A stretch of 64,000 nt of DNA, taken from assembly GCA_016191435.1 (NCBI GenBank), contig JACPOQ010000028.1, positions 1-64,000 on the forward strand. The letters run 5' to 3'. The notes below the pieces were generated by a model, which saw only the letters and a program-made list of their open reading frames with translations, was not told the DNA's origin and did not search any database. Shown in pieces: positions 1 through 8,772 of this stretch. The DNA comes from Chloroflexota bacterium (GTDB taxonomy: Bacteria > Chloroflexota > Dehalococcoidia > Tepidiformales > Tepidiformaceae). The translations under genes were made by a program, and so were the position numbers. Position 1 is the first letter of the stretch; every line of letters begins with the position of its first letter.

Positions 1-2603
1 GGGGTGAACCGTCCAGCGTCCGCGGCTTCTTATCGGCGCCCAGGTCGTCCCCACACGCGTGGGGGTGAACCGTCCTCGCAGGACCGTGCCGGCTTGCTGC
101 GCGCGTCGTCCCCACACGCGTGGGGGTGAACCGGTGGCCGTCAACTCGACGGTGGGGGCGAGTTAGTCGTCCCCACACGCGTGGGGGTGAACCTGCCGCG
201 ACGGCCGGAAAGAGGATCGCGTGACGGTCGTCCCAACACGCGTGGGGGTGAACCGGGTCGATCTTCGCCGTGCCTGTCGGTCCCGGCGTCGTCCCCACAC
301 GCGTGGGGGTGAACCGGACGCTGGCGGCGCCGTGAAGGATGTGGCCGCGTCGTCCCCACACGCGTGGGGGTGAACCGGGATCCCAGTCCGCGCGCAGCAG
401 CTCCAATTCGTCGTCCCCACACGCGTGGGGGTGAACCGCGCTGCGGTCGCAGTGGCAAGACCACGTGGCGGTCGTCCCCACACGCGTGGGGGTGAACCGA
501 GCACGCGGAGCACCATTTCGCACTGGACGCGGTCGTCCCCACACGCGTGGGGGTGAACCGTCATCGCGCCGCCGGGTTCGGCCCACAGATTAGTCGTCCC
601 CACACGCGTGGGGGTGAACCGAAGAGGCGCGCGAGGGGAAGGCCTGGTTCCAGGTCGTCCCCACACGCGTGGGGGTGAACCGGAAGTGACGGCACAGATT
701 ACCCAGTTCATCGCCTTCGTCGTCCCCACACGCGTGGGTGTGAACCGATGGGCCTCGGCATGAGCGGGCAGAAGCTGGGGTCGTCCCCACACGCGTGGGG
801 GTGAACCGAGATCGACGCGATCGTGCGGGACAACGAGCGGGTCGTCCCCACACGCGTGGGGGTGAACCGAACAGTGCCCCTACCAGCGAGCCCTCGCGCA
901 CGTCGTCCCCACACGCGTGGGGGTGAACCGACGAAACCCGCGACGGAACTGGGTAACCACAAGTCGTCCCCACACGCGTGGGGGTGAACCGTTGGAGATG
1001 TCCAGCCCCATTCCCTCGGTCACGTCGTCCCCACACGCGTGGGGGTGAACCGCGCACACTCCCCGGCCTTTTGCGTCCCCGCCGGTCGTCCCCACACGCG
1101 TGGGGGTGAACCATGGAAGGAAGATTATACGATGACAACGTAGGCCGTCGTCCCCACACGCGTGGGGGTGAACCGACCGCGAGCCAACTCAAGGCAAGGC
1201 TCACGGAGTCGTCCCCACACGCGTGGGGGTGAACCGTTCGCCGCCCTCGGGTTCAGGTCGCGGTACGTGTCGTCCCCACACGCGTGGGGGTGAACCGAAC
1301 GACTGCTGGTACAGCTCCACCGTCGCCTGGTCGTCCCCACACGCGTGGGGGTGAACCGAGGTTGTCCGCCGTCAAGGCGAACCCATAGGCGTCGTCCCCA
1401 CACGCGTGGGGGTGAACCGGCACCTCGGAGCGCTGGCGCATCGATGGTGTCGTCGTCCCCACACGCGTGGGGGTGAACCGAGTTGGGCTTGAGCCTTGAG
1501 GGGGGGGAGAGGGTCGTCCCCACACGCGTGGGGGTGAACCGCTGGCGCGCCAGATCTTCGGCCCGGACGTGGCGTCGTCCCCACACGCGTGGGGGTGAAC
1601 CGCTAGCCTGGCTTCTCGGGCAGTCGCGCGCCACGTCGTCCCCACAGTGGCGTCGTCCCCACACGCGTGGGGGTGAACCGCTAGCCTGGCTTCTCGGGCA
1701 GTCGCGCGCCACGTCGTCCCCACACGCGTGGGGGTGAACCGGTTTGCGGCTGCGCGGAGGTCCCATTCAACCCGTCGTCCCCACACGCGTGGGGGTGAAC
1801 CGCTGTAGCAGGTATTGCACTTGCCCGTCTCGCCGTCGTCCCCACACGCGTGGGGGTGAACCGAAGAGCGCTACCGCCAGCAGGCCATCCCGCTGGGCGT
1901 CGTCCCCACACGCGTGGGGGTGAACCGAAACCGGCAACAAAGACTGGGCCGAAGCGGTGGTCGTCCCCACACGCGTGGGGGTGAACCGACGGCGCTCGTG
2001 GGCGTGCGCGGGGCTAAGAAGTCGTCCCCACACGCGTGGGGGTGAACCGGCCACCTACACATCGAGCGCGCTTGCAGCCATGTCGTCCCCACACGCGTGG
2101 GGGTGAACCGTGTTCGGCGTCAGTGTGGCTGATTCGGCCGTAGTCGTCCCCACACGCGTGGGGGTGAACCGAAGCGGCCAGCGTTTCCGCCTTTGCCTCC
2201 GCTTTCGTCGTCCCCACACGCGTGGGGGTGAACCGGTTGGCAGGTGCTGGGAGGGAAAGAGCATGGCGTCGTCCCCACACGCGTGGGGGTGAACCTTCCG
2301 TCGCGCCCGATGCGTTCAGTTCGAGCACCGTCGTCCCCACACGCGTGGGGGTGAACCGGTTAGTAGACACTGCGCGAGCAATGGCAACAAGTCGTCCCCA
2401 CACGCGTGGGGGTGAACCAGGTGCTCCGCCAGGGGTATCGGAGCGAGACGCCGTCGTCCCCACACGCGTGGGGGTGAACCGCTCATGACGCTCGACCTCG
2501 AGGCGGTCTACGAGTCGTCCCCACACGCGTGGGGGTGAACCTGTCGCCGGAGTGCGTATTTCGTGCGGTTGGTCGTCGTCCCCACACGCGTGGTGGTGAA
2601 CCG
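1..2603 (+). CRISPR. Type I-E-like CRISPR array, 42 full repeats, left end cut by the window
   Basis: A 29-base repeat recurs with a 61-base period from position 44 to 2603; positions 1-11 are the tail of one more. The repeat holds a palindrome (CCCCAC, four-base loop, GTGGGG) and ends GTGAACCG, as in type I-E repeats, so the array should be transcribed on the + strand with its leader left of the window. Most spacers are 32 bases; exceptions are 36 (683-718), 35 (1864-1898, 2172-2206) and 33 (1114-1146, 2297-2329, 2420-2452). Repeats at 227, 719 and 2575 carry single internal substitutions. The last (2575-2603) is degenerate, which suits a leader-distal end. No cas gene is present in the window. 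All open frames inside the array are artefacts of the 61-base period. Confidence 0.97.
1569..1724. repeat. 78-bp tandem duplication inside the CRISPR array
   Basis: Bases 1569-1646 are repeated exactly at 1647-1724. The unit holds the last five bases of one spacer, a full repeat, the spacer at 1603-1634 and the first 12 bases of the next repeat. The result is one spacer present twice (1603-1634 and 1681-1712) and a 12-base repeat stump at 1635-1646 followed directly by GTGGC. The breakpoints fall inside a spacer and inside a repeat, so this is not simple repeat-to-repeat recombination. Confidence 0.93.
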
Positions 2604-2732
2604 ATTTCAAACCGCAGGCGGCGAAGGTCTGCCCGAACGACGCCCGGGACGTTGCCTGCCGGTCATTCGTTAGGTACGGTGGGACTCGGGTGGCCAGGGC
2701 GCCCCACAGGCACACTATGCCAGAGGTCGGCA

Positions 2733-3545
2733 ATGTCAAGTCTCATCACAGCGGACCGCAGCGGCGAGCGCCACGCATCGAGCGGACGCGGCCGTACGGG
2801 CGACCAAACGCTGGAGCTGATCCTTGAGAAGGCCGAGGAGATGATCCACGACAAAGGTTTCATGGCGGTGTCTCTTCGAGACCTGGCCAACGCTGTCGGC
2901 GTCCGTGCTGCATCTCTCTACTATCACTTTCCGTCGAAGGAAGACATCCTCTTCGCGATAACCAAGCGACATATGGACGGGCTGCTCACTGCAACGCGCG
3001 AGGCGCTCGGAGCCGTAACTCCCGAGGACGTTGCCTGTCGCCTTGAAACACTGCTCCGGACGGCCGTGACATATCACGTCGAACACCGGTACCCGGCTGG
3101 CGTGATGGTCAACGAAGCTAGGAACCTCAAGCCCGAGCATCATGTGGTCGTACGAAGGCTCACGAAGGAGTACGAAGCCATCTTCCTCGAGCTAGTGCGG
3201 GCGGGCACCCGTTCCGGGCCACTGCCTGCGACGGATCATGTCATGTCTGCGTTCGCCATCCTAGGCGCCATCACACGACTCCCGATTTGGTACCGCCCAG
3301 AGGGCCGACTGAGCCCCGACCAGATTGCAGACAGCTATGTCGCCCTCTTTCTCTGGCCGCGGCAGCCGGCGCAGCTCACGGAAGCCGCGCTCCATCAGAT
3401 TGTTGGTGCGGACCGGGTGGTCAGCGTCTTTGGGAGGGATCCGGTCGAGGACATCGCCGAGTGCCCTCGCGAGCCAGGGGAAGTCCTGTCCCAGGACGGC
3501 GAAGGGAGTGCGCGCGTTGCTCCAGGTCCGGGGCATCGACGATGA
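2733..3545 (+). CDS. TetR/AcrR family regulator, 3' end replaced at an IS junction
   Basis: An N-terminal TetR helix-turn-helix is clear (residues about 30-75, including the motif VRAASLYYHFPSKEDIL), followed by an alpha-helical ligand domain up to about residue 207 (SYVALFLW), close to the usual family length. The ATG at 2733 is chosen because upstream in-frame codons run into the CRISPR array. After about position 3358 the frame crosses into the opposite-strand transposase and continues as about 60 unrelated residues to the stop at 3545, so the native C-terminus is probably lost. It lies upstream of the 4644-14399 operon, whose promoter region holds a TetR-type palindrome, and is the obvious candidate regulator. 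Whether the hybrid tail is tolerated is unknown. Confidence 0.85.
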   Translation: MSSLITADRSGERHASSGRGRTGDQTLELILEKAEEMIHDKGFMAVSLRDLANAVGVRAASLYYHFPSKEDILFAITKRHMDGLLTATREALGAVTPEDVACRLETLLRTAVTYHVEHRYPAGVMVNEARNLKPEHHVVVRRLTKEYEAIFLELVRAGTRSGPLPATDHVMSAFAILGAITRLPIWYRPEGRLSPDQIADSYVALFLWPRQPAQLTEAALHQIVGADRVVSVFGRDPVEDIAECPREPGEVLSQDGEGSARVAPGPGHRR

Positions 3546-4473
3546 CGTGGACGGCAGCCATCAGTCCCGCGCGTTGCCCTGCATGCTCGGCGCGCCGATA
3601 GCGCTCGCCAATCCACTCGGCGGCATTGTGCTTGAGGTGCCAGGTGCAGCGTTGCTGGCGGACGCCGGGAAGGGTCATCGCGACGGCTGATTCGATCGCC
3701 TGGTCGCCGTCGCTGATGACGGCAAAGGGCGGGTTGTAGCGGCTGATGCCCAGCTCGACGAGGGCTGTCTCCCAGGCCTCCTGGTTGCGGTCGGAGGAGA
3801 GCACGGAGCCTATCCAATGCTGGCCCCCAAGCGCATCCTGGGCGCGCAGAGAGAGGAACCAGCGCCGTTCGCCTCTGACCTTGTGATAGACCTCGTCGAG
3901 ACCGAGATAGCGAGCGGGGAGCCGTCCGGCGGGGGCGTGGCGGCCCCTCGCCGTCGTCTGGAGGGAACGCCAGATGGTCATCAGCCCGACGGCACTGCGG
4001 CAGTGGCGCTCAATCAGCCGTTTCGCCGCCCGGTAGCTGCAGCCCTCGAGGTAGAGGAGGAGCACCTGCTGGTCGAGGTCCAGCCAGAGGCGTTTGCGCC
4101 TGGGCAGGAGCGGATGCCTGAAGGGCACACTCTTGTCGCACCCGCGGCAGACCAGCTGCGGTATCCGCAGCGTGATCACGCCTTCGGTGGTCAGCGGTTG
4201 TCGCCGGTAGTGGCCATTGCGCCGCAACTCGCTGCCCAGCCGCGGACCACAGCGCGGGCACGGCCAGGGGCTCAGCACGCGCCTCCAATCGCGGCCGCGC
4301 CGCCTGCCCAGGTACCGCGTCACCGCCCGGTCGATCACCCCTTGGAGCGCCCATTCCTTCACGCTTCGTGCCGCATCCTCCGCTCGTTCACTGAGCCAGC
4401 GCACCGTCGCGCCAACCTCCTCGCCGTCGCACCGCCGCTCGATTGCCTCTGTTAGCCTGTGCATGGGCTCCAC
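3360..4473 (-). pseudogene. Truncated, frameshifted DDE transposase (mutator-like, N-terminal zinc finger)
   Basis: The N-terminal part has paired CxxC motifs (CPRCG near residue 73, CRGCD near 110), a first catalytic Asp (YLGLDEVYHKV), a second (AVISDGDQAIES) and the CTWHLKHN motif typical of mutator-type transposases. After VIVDAPDLEQ, near 3530, homology jumps to another frame (FPWLARALGDVLDRI, then RTNNLMERGFRELRR with the presumed catalytic Glu). The sequence then ends where the TetR gene begins, lacking roughly the last 40-60 residues of the family. Frameshift and loss of the tail make it inactive. No terminal inverted repeats were found. The opposite-strand open frames here are shadows. 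Confidence 0.8.
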
Positions 4474-4573
4474 TTCTCCCTTCGGTGTGCTTCAGCAGCT
4501 ACAACCTAACGGAGAGCTGGAGCCCTCTTCTCCTTCCATGAAGTCCCGAGGCGCTGTCAAGCGCAAGCCTGCA

Positions 4574-4592
4574 TTGACTAACGGTTGTTAGT
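4574..4592. promoter_or_regulatory. Candidate TetR operator with overlapping -35-like element
   Basis: ACTAACGGTTGTTAGT (4577-4592) is a perfect 6+6 inverted repeat with a four-base centre, the size and form of TetR-family operators. TTGACT at 4574-4579 overlaps it and resembles a -35 box; no convincing -10 is seen. It lies 52 bases before the first gene of the operon, so a repressor bound here would block the promoter. Confidence 0.5.
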
Positions 4593-4643
4593 TAGGTAGC
4601 CTCCGACCACAGCCCGACTGGGCGAAAACGCGGAGGCGAATGA

Positions 4644-5672
4644 ATGGTGCAACGTTGGGGCGTGACGATTCCTCTCTCGGACCAGCCGCTCCGGGACCAG
4701 GTGCCGCTTTTCAGCCTCGCTGAAGAGCTCGGATACACTGACCTCTGGTCATCAGAGGTCAATGGCACAGACGGCTTCACTCCACTGGTGTTGGCCGCTC
4801 AGGCAGCCAAGCGCGCGCGCTTGGGAACGGCGATCGTCAGCACATACACCCGCGGACCGCTCATTCTCGCGATGCACGCCGCCTCCCTGAATGAAGTCGC
4901 GCCCGGTCGTGTAGTGCTTGGGCTCGGGTCGGCCTCGCTGCCAATCGTGGAGTGGTGGAACGGCGTGAAGTTCGACCGCCCGCTCAGCCATGTTCGGGAC
5001 ACCACCGAAGTGGTCCGACGGGCATTGGCGGGCGAGAACGTGACGGCTTCGCTTCCAACGGTCGAGGTACGTCGAGCGAAGTACACTCGCGCGGTTGAGC
5101 CGCCGGTGCCCATTTACCTCGCCGCCCTTCGTCCCAAGATGTTGGCGCTTGCCGGACAGGTCGCGGACGGCGTGATCATCAACCTGCTCTCTGCGGGAGA
5201 TGTGCCGAAGGTCGTGAAAGTGGTCCGGGATGCAGCCGAGCAGGCGGGCCGCGATCCCTCAGCGATTGAGGTTGTGTGCCGCATCTTCGTGTGCGCTTCC
5301 GAGGATCGTGCCGCTGCCGGCGACGTCGCGCGGCGATTCCTCGCGGGCTACCTGACCGTTCCAACCTACACGAAGTTCCAGCAATGGCTCGGTCGCGGCG
5401 AGATTCTCCGGCCCACTTTAGATGCATGGGCTGAAGGCGATCGGAAGAAAGCACTCGCAGTGCTTCCCAACGAAGTCGTCGACGAACTGGTCCTGAATGG
5501 AACGCCCGACTATTGCCGCGGAAAGGTGATCGAGTATTGCAAGGCGGGGGTGGATCTCCCCCTGCTGCAACTGTTCAAGACCGCTGATCAGCCGGCGGAC
5601 AACACGTACGCACTGCGAGCGCTGGCGCCGGTCACTGCCCCAGCGCTTGCGACCACTCGCCAAGGAGGCTAA
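4644..5672 (+). CDS. LLM-class flavin-dependent oxidoreductase (F420/FMN type)
   Basis: This 342-residue protein has the bacterial luciferase-like TIM-barrel pattern: LFSLAEELGYTDLWSSEV near the N-terminus, RARLGTAIVSTYTRGP, and VVLGLGSASL, as in F420-dependent reductases of the LLM group. The start ATG at 4644 has GGAGG seven bases upstream. It is the first gene of a tightly packed operon (three bases before the next start). The family oxidises or reduces small organic substrates using F420 or FMN; the substrate cannot be read from sequence. Its position beside CoA-ester enzymes and an importer suggests a role in catabolism of an imported compound. Confidence 0.88.
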   Translation: MVQRWGVTIPLSDQPLRDQVPLFSLAEELGYTDLWSSEVNGTDGFTPLVLAAQAAKRARLGTAIVSTYTRGPLILAMHAASLNEVAPGRVVLGLGSASLPIVEWWNGVKFDRPLSHVRDTTEVVRRALAGENVTASLPTVEVRRAKYTRAVEPPVPIYLAALRPKMLALAGQVADGVIINLLSAGDVPKVVKVVRDAAEQAGRDPSAIEVVCRIFVCASEDRAAAGDVARRFLAGYLTVPTYTKFQQWLGRGEILRPTLDAWAEGDRKKALAVLPNEVVDELVLNGTPDYCRGKVIEYCKAGVDLPLLQLFKTADQPADNTYALRALAPVTAPALATTRQGG

Positions 5673-5675
5673 CTG

Positions 5676-6467
5676 ATGTCGCTGAATGGAAACCGCCAGG
5701 TTGTGAGCTCGGTGTCTGCGAATGTGCTGACGCTCACCTTGAATCGCCCCGAGAAGCTGAACGCCGTCACCTATCAGATGATTTCCGAACTCCTCGTCGA
5801 ACTACAGCGTGCGGAAGAGGACTCGTCTATCCGATGCGTCCTCATCATGGGCTCCGGGCGGGCGTTTTCAGCTGGAGACGACGTCACTTCGATGGGCGAG
5901 ATGCCGTACGGAGTATTCCCTGGAGCCCATCCCGTTAAGGAGTATCAGCAGCGACTCATTCGTCGATTATTCTTGTTCCCCAAGCCCGTGGTGGCGGCCG
6001 TTCGCGGACGGTGCCACGGCATTGCCCAGGACATTACGCTGTCGGCTGACTTCCGAGTCGTCAGCCGCACTACGGTCTTTGGCGACATGCGCGCAAAGCG
6101 CGCGGTTCCCGTGGGGAGCGGCGGCACGTATCTGCTCGCGCTGATGATCGGCCTCCCGGCCGCAACGAACATCATGATGACCGGAGATGTCATTGACGCC
6201 GATGAGATGGCTCGCCTCAAGCTCGCCACCACAGTGGTAGACGACGAGGCCCTCGATGCAGAGGCGACGGCCTTCGCGCAGCGGCTGGCGAACGGTCCCA
6301 CCAAGGCACTTTCCATCCTCAAACGCGAGCTGAGGAGCCGATTCGCCGAGCAGCTAGACGCGGCACTTGGATTGGAGATAAGCCTCCTCGACGAGCCGGT
6401 CGAGGATCGGGCCGAAGGACGGCAATCGTTCGCCGAACGGCGCGAGCCGGTCTACACGGGCCGCTGA
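5676..6467 (+). CDS. Crotonase-superfamily protein (enoyl-CoA hydratase/isomerase-like)
   Basis: This 263-residue protein has the crotonase signature: LNRPEKLNAVTYQM at the N-terminus, the oxyanion-hole segment RAFSAGDDV and VAAVRGRCHGIAQDITLSAD. The first catalytic Glu of true hydratases is not found (FGDMRAKRAVPVG replaces the usual PE...G run), and the second aligns with Asn in PAATNIMMTGD. It therefore probably does not hydrate enoyl-CoA by the classical mechanism and may be an isomerase, lyase or thioesterase of the same fold. AAGGAGG precedes the ATG by seven bases. It is co-transcribed with the LLM oxidoreductase upstream and the CoA-transferase four bases downstream. Confidence 0.87.
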   Translation: MSLNGNRQVVSSVSANVLTLTLNRPEKLNAVTYQMISELLVELQRAEEDSSIRCVLIMGSGRAFSAGDDVTSMGEMPYGVFPGAHPVKEYQQRLIRRLFLFPKPVVAAVRGRCHGIAQDITLSADFRVVSRTTVFGDMRAKRAVPVGSGGTYLLALMIGLPAATNIMMTGDVIDADEMARLKLATTVVDDEALDAEATAFAQRLANGPTKALSILKRELRSRFAEQLDAALGLEISLLDEPVEDRAEGRQSFAERREPVYTGR

Positions 6468-6471
6468 AGCT

Positions 6472-8721
6472 ATGCGGGAGCCAGGACAGCCTCTCAAGGG
6501 TTTGAACGTCGTGGAGTACGGCCCAGGCGTTTCAACGGCCTTCGCCGGCTGGCTTCTTGCAGAGCTGGGGGCCTCGGTGAGTTACCTGCCGAAGCCCCCT
6601 GCGCTCGCCGAGAAGCTTCCCCCGCTCTCGCCTGCCGCGGCTTATTTCATTCAGCGGACCTCGCACCGCAAGGCTCAGATCGAACCTGGGCCTGCGGGCG
6701 CCGTGTTGCCCGATGACGCGATCGTACTGTCTGCATTCGAAAAGGATGATGTCCGCCGAGACCTCGGCGGTAGCCCATCGATCGTCTCGGTGGCCTCATC
6801 GACCCGGCCGGACTGGGAGATTGTCGAGTGTCTCGAAGACGATATGCGGCTTTGGGCACGCTCGGGGCTCGCCTCACTCTCTCGCGCACTTACAGACTCA
6901 GGCGGCTATGGGCACATCTCCTTTCCGACGAACTTTCAGCCAAGCCTTCTGGCCGGTGAAGCTGCTGCAATCGCGGCTGTCTCGATTGGGCTCGCTCGCC
7001 TGGGCGGTGGTCCGCCGATCTGCATCGAATTCGATAAGCTGGAATTGCTGGCGACGCTTCCGATGCAGCCAATTGCGACCGCTCAGATTGAAGGCAGGGT
7101 CGTTGGCGACTTGGACGCCGCCGCATATCCCGGCGGCGTTATAGAAGCGCTCGACGGAAAGGTCTACGTTCGTCCTGTGGAGCCGACCCATTGGAAACGG
7201 CTGCTCGAACTCGTCGGTGACATGGAATGGGCAAGCCTGGAAGCGTTGTCGGACCGACGCTTCTTGCTTGAAGCGCGGGAGCTGATTGACGGGCCGCTCA
7301 AGACATGGGTTGCCAGTCGCACGAAAGAGAACATCGTCGAAGCGGCCCAGGCCCGACACATCCCGTTGGCTCCGCTCAACCGGCCGGCCGACGTGCTGGA
7401 TGATCGGCACCTACTGGCAAGAGAGTTCTTCGGATCATCAGGTGGTCCGAAAGACCTTTCCGTGCCGTGGGTTGTGGAAAGTAAATCCAGGCATAGAACG
7501 TCCCCCAATGGGAATCGGCGACCAGGCAAGGAAACGCTTCCGCTTAGTGGGCTGCGCATTCTCGATCTGACGTGGGCTTGGGCGGGACCTTTCGCCACAA
7601 CCGTCTTAGCAGACCTGGGTGCCGACGTGATCAACGTCGAATGGGACCCGCGTGCCAGCAACATGCGCACACAGCCACCGTTCGCCGCATCCAACGAGAC
7701 ATCCACCGATGCCAGCGGTTGGTGGAGCTCGAATCAGCGAGGCAAGCTGAGCGTCGGCGTAAACCTCAAGTCGATCGAGGGCCAACGTATCATCCGTGAA
7801 CTTGCCGCGGTGAGCGATGCTGCAATCGAGAATTTCTCCCCGGGCGTCGTGGACCGGCTGGGGATTGGCTTCCGTGATCTTCAGGACGTCAACGAGACTC
7901 TCGTCTACGTCTCGATGTCGGCTTTCGGAAAGTCGGGGCCGAACTCGCACTTCGTCGGCTATGGCCCCCACCTGTTCGCGTCCGCCGGGTGTGCCTTCGC
8001 CTTCGGGCACGAGTCTGTCCCCACCCAGATGCTCATCCCCTATGCGGACCCAGTGTCAGGAATGGCGGGCGCGCTGGCGCTGGTGGCGTACATATTTGGA
8101 GCCAGGGCGTCTGACAGCGGCGCGGCCATCGACGTCTCCGACTTAGAAGCGACGACGCTAATTATGGCGGACGTGTTGCTGCGCTTTGCCGAGGGTCGAC
8201 CGCCCGTTGAGGACCCACCAGAGCCGATCGTCCTCCACTCGCGTATCGGGCGGAGCATCGCTGTCTTCGTCCCGGCTCATGGTGGTCGGAGCCGAGCGGC
8301 GTCCGCGCTGAAAGCTCACGATGACTCCGTCGGCAGTCTCGTCGAGGCCGCTTGGTGGATGCAATCCGACGAGATCTGCATGGCGTTGGACCACGACCAA
8401 CTCGCCTGGGCGTGGGTTCAGAACTGTGCCGAGGTCCTCTTGGATGCTGACCTGAAGCGTGCAAATTTCTGGATAGCTGACCAGTCACCTGAGCTCGCGC
8501 GGGCTGATGCGCGCATCGGGGCGCCGTTTTGGCGAGTGAATGGTGAGCGCGCCCGGATCCGGTGCGGAGCTCCGCTTCTTTTTAGCGACACGCGGTCGGT
8601 GCTCAACAACATCCTCTGCTACGACGCCGACCGAATTGACTCCCTCACCAAGGGTGGAGCCATCAAGGAGAGGAGTTCGCTGACCCCGAAGGAGGTGGGT
8701 AGGATCGCGACGAAAAGCTAG
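6472..8721 (+). CDS. Double-domain family III CoA-transferase (CaiB/BaiF type)
   Basis: At 749 residues this is about twice the usual CaiB/BaiF length. The N-terminal half begins with a family start (LKGLNVVEYGPGVSTAFAG) and is a divergent copy. The second half, from about residue 350, carries the standard opening LSGLRILDLTWAWAGPFA, then ADLGADVINVEW, VENF-like AIENFSPGVVDRLG and SMSAFGKSGP. The usual catalytic Asp position appears as Gly (HFVGYGPHLFASAG), unlike the complete enzyme at 59514-60707. The family moves CoA between acyl donors and carboxylic acids. The gene sits in the LLM/crotonase/importer operon and probably activates the imported acid. Activity is uncertain because of the Asp change. 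Confidence 0.85.
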   Translation: MREPGQPLKGLNVVEYGPGVSTAFAGWLLAELGASVSYLPKPPALAEKLPPLSPAAAYFIQRTSHRKAQIEPGPAGAVLPDDAIVLSAFEKDDVRRDLGGSPSIVSVASSTRPDWEIVECLEDDMRLWARSGLASLSRALTDSGGYGHISFPTNFQPSLLAGEAAAIAAVSIGLARLGGGPPICIEFDKLELLATLPMQPIATAQIEGRVVGDLDAAAYPGGVIEALDGKVYVRPVEPTHWKRLLELVGDMEWASLEALSDRRFLLEARELIDGPLKTWVASRTKENIVEAAQARHIPLAPLNRPADVLDDRHLLAREFFGSSGGPKDLSVPWVVESKSRHRTSPNGNRRPGKETLPLSGLRILDLTWAWAGPFATTVLADLGADVINVEWDPRASNMRTQPPFAASNETSTDASGWWSSNQRGKLSVGVNLKSIEGQRIIRELAAVSDAAIENFSPGVVDRLGIGFRDLQDVNETLVYVSMSAFGKSGPNSHFVGYGPHLFASAGCAFAFGHESVPTQMLIPYADPVSGMAGALALVAYIFGARASDSGAAIDVSDLEATTLIMADVLLRFAEGRPPVEDPPEPIVLHSRIGRSIAVFVPAHGGRSRAASALKAHDDSVGSLVEAAWWMQSDEICMALDHDQLAWAWVQNCAEVLLDADLKRANFWIADQSPELARADARIGAPFWRVNGERARIRCGAPLLFSDTRSVLNNILCYDADRIDSLTKGGAIKERSSLTPKEVGRIATKS

Positions 8722-8772
8722 GTGTCAAATCCGGATTCGGCAACATGCCAGCATTTTAGGGGAAGGGACAGG

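Noticed and set aside
141-2739. Many open frames of 60-240 codons with repeated GSPPRVWGR or HPHACGDD strings
   Set aside because: They arise from translating the 61-base CRISPR unit and have no independent coding evidence.
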